From contig CM000692.1 of the NCBI GenBank assembly GCA_000149225.2, positions 1,240,001-1,304,000 on the forward strand: a stretch of DNA of 64,000 bases. The letters run 5' to 3'. Position numbers and translations under genes: made by a program. The DNA is from Lachancea kluyveri NRRL Y-12651 (lineage: Eukaryota; Ascomycota; Saccharomycetes; Saccharomycetales; Saccharomycetaceae). Each line of letters starts with the position of its first letter. Position 1 is the first letter of the stretch. The notes below the pieces were generated by a model that ran no database searches, was not told the DNA's origin, and saw only the letters and a list, made by a program, of their open reading frames with translations. Positions 56,437-64,000 of this stretch are shown here, in pieces.

Positions 56437-58707
56437 TTATGTTTGGCCACTAACGGTGACTTCTTGCAAATGTGTCATGAAGTTTTGCAAAGAGACGTCA
56501 TCAGTCAAGACAATCGTAGAGCCACTGGCGGCTTGATCATGGTAGCTGTCGGATGGGTTTAATTTGGACAACAAGAATCTCGCTTGGGACCCACCAGCCT
56601 CAGTGTCGATGAATCTTGGCAATGGGAACCTGTCAACCAATAATTCAGCAGCTTCCAGCTTGGGTTCCTCTAGTAAAGATTTAAAATCAGCGTACTGTGG
56701 ATCATCTTGGTAGCCAGCCTTTCTCCATTGAGCGATTTGCTCACCATGGTAAATTAGAATAAAGAAGAACGTGTCTAATAGCAAAATAGTATTTGGTTTA
56801 ACAGACACAGAATCCAATAGAACTGGTTGAGGTTCATCTTCCATCGAAAATGAGGTAAGAGTAGGCTGGATCATGATCAAAGAGTTAGTCGTATCTTCTC
56901 TGGTAAAGATGTGTCTGTAGAATGCAGTTTCATCTGGAGAGTTATTAAAAACACTTAGGAATTGTGATCTTCTCAAGTAATAGGTAAATTGAGGGTATAA
57001 GGAGAAATTTGGGGATAGTCTAAAAGATCTTGGATCGTCCTTGGTGTAGTCCGCATACTTTTGACACAATTTAATCAAAGTCCTATCAATCCATCTAATC
57101 ACATCAGCACCATCATCGGATTCTGCTTTGTGAACAGCGATTCTGGCCATTAAAACAGCGGCCGCTTCCTGATCAAAAGATGCAGCAATAGCAGGAGATC
57201 CAAACGGTAACAGTTGGTTTGCAACAGTAGTGACTCTGATACGATTAGTACCAGAGGCATGTTGATAATTCGTGATAAACTGGGTGTAAGCCAGTTTTGG
57301 TCTGTCACCCATCATACCCGCAGTAGCAGCAGTGTTTGCAATTTCAAAAAAAACTGCGTAAGAATGATGTGGTGAGAGCGAAGACATTTTCCAAGTCGAA
57401 GTACCACCAATACCAATTTCGGAATCAGAAACGTTAGTGGCGTCAGCCTTGGTAACGGCAGAAGCGTGACCTATCAAACCTTGCAACTTCAAATCTCTAC
57501 TAGTCTTGACAGCCAAAGTACCAGTAAAACCCATTGTCAAGTATCCCTCTTCATCTTTAGAGAATAACCTTAGGTATGATTGCTTAAAGATTGCAGTGGA
57601 AAAGGCATCAGTCAATAATAGAACACCACCGGTTGAATCGGTCAGTTGCTTCATTTCCGACATACCAACTTGGTCGTAACAACCTGCAAAAATATCGACA
57701 GTATGTCCATTTTCAGAAACCCGGGATGCCAAAGTGTTGTAGAATTTGCAGGCTTTCTTGTAATGCTTGGCATTGTCAGAATCGATATCGTGATGAGATC
57801 TTAGAGGATCCTTCAGTTCAGAAGAAACTACTAGACCTGGTGCTACAGTACCAGGGCCAGCAGCAAACAAAATAATTCTTGAAGCGACATTCTTGTAACA
57901 GCCTTGCAATAGCAAAGTCGCAATATTCAAAGCTGAGCCTGTTGCTCTCAATGGTCTGTGGCCTGCAGGGATAGACCACTGATCAGGTTTCAAGTTTTCC
58001 AAAAACTGAGTCAACTTGAATTCAACTTGTTCTAGAGGTAAGAAAAACCTGTTTAAAGAAAATGGGGTGATCTTAGTGTTTGGTGCAGTGACATTACTGG
58101 TTGGTCTTTCGCCAGTCAACATCTCGACTAATTGAGCTAATTGGTACTCCCTGTCGCCTCTAAACACATTACATTTGTCAATAGAGTCGCAAGATAGGTC
58201 GTGTAGTTGGACAACATTACCGTAAGTTATCAAGCCAACAAGAGCATTTGGTGGAAGTAAAGACAACGAAGTAACGATGGACTCCTTCAAAGCTTGTAAG
58301 TTTTCCTCCTCTGCAGTAATGTCAACAACAAAGAAAAAGATAGGAGGAATCTGTACTGGCCTGTTGGTGATGTACTCGATTGTAGTGCTGCTCAATTCTG
58401 CAGGCATATTTTCCTGGGACATGTTTGCGTAGTGGGCCGGCAAGTGATTTCTCGTATTACATATTGGGCATGTCCAAGAGTTAGATCTCAAATCAATTTC
58501 ACAGTAAGGGTTCAACACGGATTTACATTGAGGACCACCACATAATACCGGGTTGTATGGGGCAATGGTAAGTTCCTCGTTCTCCTTTAACGGAGTGTAC
58601 AAACAACCAACTGGTACGACATTTTTGTTGGCATCAGTTCTTGTTGCGGGAAACACGTTCCAGGAGAAACGGACACCGTTGACGTCTTCGTTCGTTTCAA
58701 AGTCCAT
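56437..58707 (-). CDS. SEC23: Sec23, COPII inner coat GTPase-activating protein
   Basis: Sec23 pairs with Sec24 in the COPII coat and stimulates GTP hydrolysis by Sar1 at ER exit sites. The 756-residue protein (S. cerevisiae 768) has a zinc finger near 55-83 ([14 protein letters not shown] ... WTCPIC), the trunk domain (about 120-390; PPIFFFVVD), a beta-sandwich, a helical region and a C-terminal gelsolin-like domain. The arginine finger that reaches into Sar1 is present in the [15 protein letters not shown] block near 710. Codon bias suggests high expression. It is convergent with AOS1 and divergent from GAB1. Confidence 0.98.
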   Translation of the reverse strand: MDFETNEDVNGVRFSWNVFPATRTDANKNVVPVGCLYTPLKENEELTIAPYNPVLCGGPQCKSVLNPYCEIDLRSNSWTCPICNTRNHLPAHYANMSQENMPAELSSTTIEYITNRPVQIPPIFFFVVDITAEEENLQALKESIVTSLSLLPPNALVGLITYGNVVQLHDLSCDSIDKCNVFRGDREYQLAQLVEMLTGERPTSNVTAPNTKITPFSLNRFFLPLEQVEFKLTQFLENLKPDQWSIPAGHRPLRATGSALNIATLLLQGCYKNVASRIILFAAGPGTVAPGLVVSSELKDPLRSHHDIDSDNAKHYKKACKFYNTLASRVSENGHTVDIFAGCYDQVGMSEMKQLTDSTGGVLLLTDAFSTAIFKQSYLRLFSKDEEGYLTMGFTGTLAVKTSRDLKLQGLIGHASAVTKADATNVSDSEIGIGGTSTWKMSSLSPHHSYAVFFEIANTAATAGMMGDRPKLAYTQFITNYQHASGTNRIRVTTVANQLLPFGSPAIAASFDQEAAAVLMARIAVHKAESDDGADVIRWIDRTLIKLCQKYADYTKDDPRSFRLSPNFSLYPQFTYYLRRSQFLSVFNNSPDETAFYRHIFTREDTTNSLIMIQPTLTSFSMEDEPQPVLLDSVSVKPNTILLLDTFFFILIYHGEQIAQWRKAGYQDDPQYADFKSLLEEPKLEAAELLVDRFPLPRFIDTEAGGSQARFLLSKLNPSDSYHDQAASGSTIVLTDDVSLQNFMTHLQEVTVSGQT

Positions 58708-59084
58708 GGCTCTTGGTCTCTCTGGCGAGATCTATATCTCGAATAAGCATTGTTGTCCCTCTTGATCCAAGATTTTTTTTTGCCACCGTAGCCGATTCCA
58801 TCCGTTTTAAATGATTTAATCATTAGTCGTGACATATGTAGGTAATAGTTGGTTTAAAAGATGTGAATTATTCAATGAGAGCCCTTAATGCTGGCCATAA
58901 TTTTTAGTTTTATTTCATTTTCCGGTTGCACTTATCTTTTCCGTTGTTGCTCTCGTGTGTGCACTCATATTCGTGTAGATGTATGTTGCGTCAGCATTTC
59001 GCGACCTCTTTGTGTGCAAGTCATTTACGAATCCTTCTCTCCAGCGCTGCGTACCAACAATAAACAGAACCTACCATTACAAGG
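58708..59084. promoter_or_regulatory. SEC23-GAB1 divergent promoter
   Basis: 377 bases; no recognised binding site or extra gene. Confidence 0.3.
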
Positions 59085-60257
59085 ATGGTCTCTAGAGAGA
59101 TACAAGTAGTCGTCGCATGTGTTGCAACTAGGCTACTCATAGCGTTGTTATTTCCCTCACTCCAGCAACAATTGGATAAGTCTGTCGAGTTCTCCACGCC
59201 AGTGACATCCTACAGAAGTCTCGCCGAGGGTGTGTACCTACTGCAGAATGGGTTACCTGTATACAACGGTGGTGTTGTGCATCACATGCCATTGTTAGTT
59301 GCATTGTTATCCCTGTTTCATAGTGATAAGCTAACTTCTTTACTCTATGCTTCGCTAGATGGTTTAGTTGCATATCAGTTGATTAGTATGGCCAAGTGTT
59401 TTACGATAAAGGCCGTGGAACCATGGATCGTTGGTGTACTATACCTAGTAAATCCATTGGTGCTGCTTTCTACAATCAGTAGGTCATCTGTTGTGTTTAC
59501 TAATTTGGCCATATCCACCGCACTACTATCCGCATTGCAGGATAACATTTCGGTAGCAGCCATTGCCATCGCAGTTGCCAGCTATTTGAGTTTCTATCCA
59601 CTTTTGTTACTTGTACCCATGATGGCTGTTTTACGTTCTGGTAGGCTTAAAGCATTGGTTATTACTTTCCTTACATTAGCAGTGCTTTTATGCTCTAGCT
59701 ACAAGGTTAACAACGACAATTGGGATTATGTCCGTTCGACTTATGGAGTTCTTCTAACGTTTAGCAAGATAATTCCTAATTTAGGCTTGTGGTGGTATAT
59801 ATTCATTGAAATGTTTGAGTTTTTCATTCCTTTCTTCAAGGCTGTCTTCAATTTGTTTGTTGTTTCCTTTATTCTACCGTTCACATTGCGTTTCCACAAA
59901 CAGCCCTTTTACAGTTTTATTTTGTGCCTAGGTTGGATAACCCTGACCAAATCTTACCCAACTCTAGGTGATGGCGGATTCTTTTTGAGTTTTATTCCTT
60001 TCTTTTCGCCTCTGTTTGGTTATTTAAGGTACTCTGTTGTTTCTACCTTACTGTTTGTGCACTCCATTGTTCTATCACCCATATTTTACCATTTATGGAT
60101 TGATTTGGGCTCGGGAAATAGCAATTTTTTCTATGCTATCTCTTTAGTATATGCCCTAGCGTTAGCATCTGTCCTAGTCGATTTTGTTTGGGCAATGTTA
60201 AGGATAGAATACGATCACGGTAAACCCAACTTAAAACTAAAGCTGACACAAATATAA
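59085..60257 (+). CDS. GAB1: Gab1, GPI transamidase subunit (PIG-U)
   Basis: Gab1 is a multispanning ER membrane subunit of the complex that attaches GPI anchors to proteins. The 390-residue protein (S. cerevisiae 394) is hydrophobic almost throughout with about 9-10 spans. It starts MVSREIQVVVACVATRLLIALLF, has the lumenal STPVTSYRSLAEGVYLL segment near 38, and contains WWYIFIEMFEFFIPFFKAVF near 237, the most conserved part of PIG-U. In S. cerevisiae it is YLR459W; here it lies between SEC23 (YPR181C) and SMX3 (YPR182W), another interleaving point of the two WGD blocks. Confidence 0.93.
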   Translation: MVSREIQVVVACVATRLLIALLFPSLQQQLDKSVEFSTPVTSYRSLAEGVYLLQNGLPVYNGGVVHHMPLLVALLSLFHSDKLTSLLYASLDGLVAYQLISMAKCFTIKAVEPWIVGVLYLVNPLVLLSTISRSSVVFTNLAISTALLSALQDNISVAAIAIAVASYLSFYPLLLLVPMMAVLRSGRLKALVITFLTLAVLLCSSYKVNNDNWDYVRSTYGVLLTFSKIIPNLGLWWYIFIEMFEFFIPFFKAVFNLFVVSFILPFTLRFHKQPFYSFILCLGWITLTKSYPTLGDGGFFLSFIPFFSPLFGYLRYSVVSTLLFVHSIVLSPIFYHLWIDLGSGNSNFFYAISLVYALALASVLVDFVWAMLRIEYDHGKPNLKLKLTQI

Positions 60258-60476
60258 CCAATAGATGAACTTAAATCTACATATACAATCTTTTCTCATA
60301 TTACCACCTCATTTACACCTGAAGGCAACGGATCTACTTATTAGGACAGTATATATCATATGGTACGTATGACGTTGTTGCAGTTTTCTTGTTTGATTTA
60401 AGTTGGAAAACTTTAGAGCACTGTAGAGAGAGATCACTGAGATTCAAAGATTGCTTTCGAACAAAATACCACCCGC

Positions 60477-60835
60477 ATGTCAGAAGTATGTTATACTGTT
60501 TACCTGCTTACCTGTTTACCTGTTTTGCTTTGGGTCGTCTACCCATTTTATATTTTTAGTGGCTTTTTTACTAACTATTGTAATTCTAGTTTACTCCAAT
60601 CAATCCGAAGCCTTACCTACGCGATTTAATAAATAAGCCGATTGTGGTAACATTGAAGTTTAACAGAACACAATACAAGGGTAAACTTGTCTCCACCGAC
60701 AACTACTTCAATGTACAACTAACTGATACTGAGGAGTTCGTGGAGGGTAAATCAAAGGGAAAAATTGGAGACATTTTTGTAAGGTGTAATAACGTTTTAT
60801 GGATAGGTGAAGACCTGGAGAAGGTAGCCACATAA
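60477..60835 (+). CDS. SMX3: SmF core spliceosomal protein (Smx3), two exons
   Basis: SmF is one of seven Sm proteins ringing U1, U2, U4 and U5 snRNAs. Exon 1 is only 9 bases (60477-60485, MSE) and exon 2 is 60590-60835, together 84 residues (S. cerevisiae 86). Exon 2 begins FTPINPKPYLRDLINKPIVV, aligning with QPVNPKPFLKGLVNHRVGV of Smx3. The Sm1 motif holds KLVSTDNYFNVQL and the Sm2 motif IFVRCNNVLWIGE. The 104-base intron has a GTATGT donor, a perfect TACTAAC at 60569-60575 and a CTAG acceptor. Without splicing no ATG fits the frame. S. cerevisiae SMX3 is intronless as far as I know. It lies between GAB1 and DPM1, as YPR182W lies before DPM1. Confidence 0.93.
60486..60589 (+). other. SMX3 intron, 104 bases, with an internal 8-bp repeat
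   Basis: GTATGT donor, TACTAAC branch, TAG acceptor. Near the donor an 8-base unit (TGTTTACC and variants) is repeated about four times between 60497 and 60530. Confidence 0.9.
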
Positions 60836-62133
60836 AATAGGCTTGATGGACGGTGTCAAAATACATTCTTAATAGCTTCTAATAGCTTCTCAAATCGACT
60901 TCACTTTGCAGTTTGCTAAGAGTAAATTAACTGTTTAGCGCACTCGTTGCAGAAGTCGCGTTGATAATCAACTAGCGATTGAAAACCAATTAAAAGATGA
61001 GAAGCTGGTTCTAAGAATATATAGCTGGATACATGGAAAGCAATTGTTTTTATCTGGTCTTTTTCCTCAATTTGTATTCTTTTAACCTTTTCGGGTATCT
61101 CTTCCTGATGAAGTCCTGCAGAATACTCATGAAAGATCACTCTATTCGAGGGTAGGCTCTGTAAGGATTTTAATTTGCGTGTAGTAGGTGAATGTAAAGG
61201 GTACTTGGACCTGAACTTCTGGCCTCCAGTTGTGGCGTATTCGTAAAACTTAATCCTCTATGGTCGAAAGTACACTTTAAATACCTGGTAACGCATGAAA
61301 CCTAAAACTTTTTGGTTTTTCCCAACCTTCTGGAGCTTGGAGGCTCTTGATAACCCTTTAAAACACTTGTTACCTTGTCCACCTTTTTCTCCTTTTTTGT
61401 TCTGATTCTCTTCTCTATACCACGGGCTAATAACAGTATCTAAGCAACAAAGTGACCAAGCATATACGAGTACAACCAAATAACCGTGTTCTTCGAGTAT
61501 TTGGCAAACCTCATGCGATTCAATGGTAAAAAGGGGTCTAGTTACAAGCCAATCATCTTTTTATTTATGAGAATTTTTGTCGTTAAAACATAGTTTATAG
61601 CTTTTTCGTGCCTTTATGCGCAAGACTATGTGAGAAATAAAATAATTCTATGCTTTTACCAGTACTTTAGTAGGACATAATCATTAAAACGAAATTTGGC
61701 AAAAATGGGAAATAAAGAAAGCATATAAATAGCAAAATAAGCATAACGTTACTAAAGCTCTAACTGTTACACATTTTTAGTTATTTCGGTAATAAACTTG
61801 CAATACCAATGAGATTCCAATGCTTTAAAATTCTGATTCACAAGCTCTGAAACAGAGTTTAGCGCGCTATTAGAGCACTGCCAGTTAAATTTCTATAGCG
61901 CCTATAATACAAAATGCAATGGAAAATTCCTAAATTCATACAATAGTCTGTGGTCGACTTTACCCTCTTTTCAGACATCTTATGATACCTAAATGTCAAA
62001 GAACCTAGGATAAGCGTATAAAATGATATTGTAAAATGCGAAAAAATAGGACGGTCGCGATTTAAAAAAAGAACACGTACCCACGCCATTCCACTAACAC
62101 GTCCCAGTAACCGTCTACAAGGAAATCTTCGTA
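60836..62133. other. 1.3-kb SMX3-DPM1 intergenic region
   Basis: Contains a decayed minus-strand open frame (next entry) in its left half and the DPM1 promoter in its right half. No tRNA or intact gene is visible. Confidence 0.5.
60916..61560 (-). pseudogene. Decayed open frame of unknown origin
   Basis: A minus-strand frame of about 215 codons stays open apart from about one break and has no in-frame ATG near its start. In DNA this AT-rich such length is very unlikely by chance, so it probably derives from a real protein. The readable part has a Lys/Gly-rich segment (KKGEKGGQGNKC) and, nearer the C-terminus, KVKRIQIEEKDQIKTIAF and DYQRDFCNECAKQL. I recognise no family. I saw no branch site or splice donor that would make it a spliced gene. 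It may be a lost gene of this locus or a small gene fragment that landed here. Confidence 0.4.
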
Positions 62134-62931
62134 ATGTCCGTCGAAAACTCTGTTATTGTTCCAGCTTATCATGAAAAATTGAATATCAAACCATTAACTA
62201 CCAGGCTTTTTGCTGCACTAGGTAATGAGGACTCTAAGAAGACAGAGTTGATTTTTGTTGATGACAACTCCCAGGACGGGTCTGTTGAAGAGGTTGAGGC
62301 TTTGCAAAAGCAGGGCTACAACGTTAAGATTATTGTAAGAACTGATGAGCGTGGTCTATCCTCAGCAGTGTTGAAGGGTTTTCATGACGCCAAAGGTGAA
62401 TACCTGATCTGCATGGACGCAGACTTGCAACATCCACCAGAAAGCGTTCCCCAATTATTCGACAGCTTGAGAAAACATCCATTCGTTTTAGGTACTAGAT
62501 ATGCTCCAGGTGTCGGTATTGACAAGGACTGGCCATTGTATCGTAGAGTCATCTCCTCCGGTGCAAGAGCCATGGCCAGGCCATTGACCACTGCTTCTGA
62601 TCCAATGAGTGGTTTCTTTGGTTTACAGAAGAAGTATCTAGTACATGAAGATGCCAAGAATATCAACCCACAAGGTTTCAAAGTTGCATTGGACTTGTTG
62701 GTGAAGTTGCCATTGCCAAGTAACGTGCCAATTGGTGAAGTCCCATTTTCCTTTGGTGTTAGAACTGAGGGTGAATCCAAATTGTCCGGTAAGGTCATCG
62801 TTCAATACATTCAACAATTGAAAGAGCTTTACGTTTATAAATTTGGAGCAAACAACTTGGTCCTGTTTTTGTTCTTCTGGACAATTCTGGTGTTGTATGC
62901 CTTATACCAATTGTACAGTATGGTCTTTTGA
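62134..62931 (+). CDS. DPM1: Dolichol phosphate mannose synthase (Dpm1)
   Basis: Dpm1 makes Dol-P-Man, the lumenal mannose donor for N-glycans, O-mannosylation and GPI anchors, so it supplies the pathway that Gab1, encoded nearby, completes. It has 265 residues (S. cerevisiae 267). The GT-A family 2 glycosyltransferase fold is clear: VIVPAYHEKLNI near 7-18, IFVDDNSQDGS near 40, the metal-binding MDADLQHPPE near 94-103, and the conserved DPMSGFFGLQKKYL near 152. A single C-terminal membrane anchor (NLVLFLFFWTILVLYALY) places it on the ER as in the yeast-type, self-anchored class. Codon bias suggests high expression. Confidence 0.98.
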   Translation: MSVENSVIVPAYHEKLNIKPLTTRLFAALGNEDSKKTELIFVDDNSQDGSVEEVEALQKQGYNVKIIVRTDERGLSSAVLKGFHDAKGEYLICMDADLQHPPESVPQLFDSLRKHPFVLGTRYAPGVGIDKDWPLYRRVISSGARAMARPLTTASDPMSGFFGLQKKYLVHEDAKNINPQGFKVALDLLVKLPLPSNVPIGEVPFSFGVRTEGESKLSGKVIVQYIQQLKELYVYKFGANNLVLFLFFWTILVLYALYQLYSMVF

Positions 62932-63268
62932 AGCCACTGTACTAATTGCACATTAACACCCACTCTTTTGTAACTACATAAACCATTTTCGTGCAACCTT
63001 ACGGAAGCAAACGTGCTAATTAAAGGCCTCACTTAACTGCTTCTTCCAAAAACGATTCACATTATGGGAATGAAGCCTCTGCTCTGATGTTAACGTTGGC
63101 TTGGAATTTAATCATCACGGAGGACGGACCTCCCCAGTTTTTTGCTTTGCTTTTTCTGTGACACAAGGGGCGCCTGCCCTGTCGAGGGGCCCGTCTGGAA
63201 ACCCCTTATTTAAGGACAGTGACAGCTCTCTCTCTCTCGAGCAAGTAGTAACGAATCGTAACTATCTA
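62932..63268 (+). promoter_or_regulatory. GDB1 promoter with stress-response elements
   Basis: 337 bases. Three STRE cores lie within 31 bases: AGGGG at 63176-63180 and 63185-63189, and CCCCT at 63202-63206. A TATTTAAG element (63208) and a CT-repeat follow. Clustered STREs (Msn2/Msn4) fit stress and stationary-phase induction, as for other glycogen genes. Confidence 0.7.
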
Positions 63269-64000
63269 ATGAGATCGTTATTGTTAAGGCTATCTGATAC
63301 TGGAGAACCAGTAGTCAGCTGTTCTTACGGCCACGGTGTTCTAACTTTGCCGTCATTACCAAAACCAGCAGACTACAAACCCGGTGATGTATTGTTCACG
63401 GTCAAATTGGTTGTTACCGCCGGCTCACCAATTGCCAGAGACGGTTTGATTTGGACTAATGTACCTCCAGATGGCTCTACAGAGTTTGATAGAAACAAAC
63501 TATATAAGAAACTTGTTAAGGCCAGTTTCCACCAAGATGATTACATCGATTTGAGCTTTTACGCGCCCGGTTCTTATTGCTATTACATATCCTTCAGGAA
63601 CGAAAAAGATCAATTGGAAACCACTAGGAAATTTTACCTTGTAGTTCCACCTGTCCTATATTTAGGTGACCAGTTTGTTCAATTGAATTCCATTGCCGTG
63701 CAGAGCGTCGTCTCCAAGTGGATGGGAAAGGATTGGGATAAGATTTTTCAAAAAATTTCTCAAAAGGGTTACAACATGATTCATTTTACTCCACTTCAAC
63801 ACAGGGGGGACTCCAACTCTCCTTACTCCATCTATGACCAGCTAGAATTCGATCCAGATTTCTTCAAAAGTTCTGATGACGTTGCTGCAATGGTTGAGAA
63901 GTTACATGCCAAGTATAAGATATTGACCTTGACTGACATTGTGATCAATCATACTGCAAACAACTCTAAATGGCTAAGGGAACACCCAGAAGCTGGCTAC
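63269..64000 (+). CDS. GDB1: Glycogen debranching enzyme, N-terminal 244 residues (3' end outside window)
   Basis: Gdb1 combines 4-alpha-glucanotransferase and amylo-1,6-glucosidase activities to clear glycogen branches; the S. cerevisiae protein is 1536 residues. The window holds only the start (MRSLLLRLSDTGEPVVSCSY) and part of the glucanotransferase domain. Recognisable blocks are APGSYCYYISFRNEKDQLE near 96, IHFTPLQHRGDSNSPYSIYD near 171, and LTDIVINHTANNSKWLREHP near the window edge, the first conserved active-site region of the GH13-type domain. It follows DPM1 as in S. cerevisiae (YPR183W-YPR184W). Confidence 0.97.
   Translation, partial: MRSLLLRLSDTGEPVVSCSYGHGVLTLPSLPKPADYKPGDVLFTVKLVVTAGSPIARDGLIWTNVPPDGSTEFDRNKLYKKLVKASFHQDDYIDLSFYAPGSYCYYISFRNEKDQLETTRKFYLVVPPVLYLGDQFVQLNSIAVQSVVSKWMGKDWDKIFQKISQKGYNMIHFTPLQHRGDSNSPYSIYDQLEFDPDFFKSSDDVAAMVEKLHAKYKILTLTDIVINHTANNSKWLREHPEAGY

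Overview
The window is a gene-dense stretch of a budding-yeast nuclear chromosome (family Saccharomycetaceae, standard code, AT-rich, intergenic regions mostly 0.1-1.8 kb). I recognise 32 protein genes, two of them cut by the window edges (YAT2 on the left, GDB1 on the right), plus one tRNA-Ile(AAU), one solo Ty1/Ty2-like LTR and one decayed open frame.

The gene order points to a yeast that did not undergo the whole-genome duplication (WGD). In S. cerevisiae the same genes lie on two sister blocks, YLR451-YLR459 (LEU3, SST2, RIF2, FMP27, PDP3, YLR456W, NBP1, GAB1) and YPR161-YPR184 (BUR1, ORC4, TIF3, MMS1, RHO1, MRP2, MET16, NUT2, JIP5, YPR170W-B, BSP1, VPS4, DPB2, BET2, PRP4, HDA3, AOS1, SEC23, SMX3, DPM1, GDB1). 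Here they form one interleaved series, joined on the left to YAT2 and GCD11 (YER024-YER025). This suits the Zygosaccharomyces/Torulaspora or Lachancea/Kluyveromyces/Eremothecium lineages; I cannot say which from sequence alone.

Layout: 1-8.4 kb holds YAT2, an MFS transporter, LEU3 and GCD11. 8.6-18.6 kb holds SST2, BUR1, ORC4 and TIF3, all on the minus strand. 20.4-32.5 kb holds the very large FMP27 and MMS1. 32.8-34.6 kb holds two tandem RHO1 genes. 35-43 kb holds MRP2, MET16, NUT2, JIP5, the tRNA and LTR, a three-exon V-ATPase subunit f gene, and BSP1. 43.7-53 kb holds PDP3, a YLR456W-type flavoprotein, VPS4, NBP1, DPB2, BET2 and PRP4. 53-64 kb holds HDA3, AOS1 (spliced), SEC23, GAB1, SMX3 (spliced), a decayed frame, DPM1 and GDB1. 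The genes are mostly unrelated housekeeping functions; there is no operon-like logic, but several promoters carry legible sites (Ste12 sites at SST2, a Cbf1 site at MET16, a perfect Ume6 URS1 upstream of FMP27, STREs at GDB1).

The most striking observation is that ORC4 begins with a segment that closely resembles the N-terminus of S. cerevisiae Rif2, the region known as the MIN/BAT motif that restrains the MRX complex at telomeres. RIF2 and ORC4 are WGD duplicates, so this single gene appears to combine an origin-recognition subunit with a telomere-protection motif. Other points of interest are the tandem RHO1 pair, the S. cerevisiae-like Ty1/Ty2 LTR in a non-WGD genome, three genes whose introns are only visible by joining exons, and a possible meiotic long 5' transcript isoform at FMP27.
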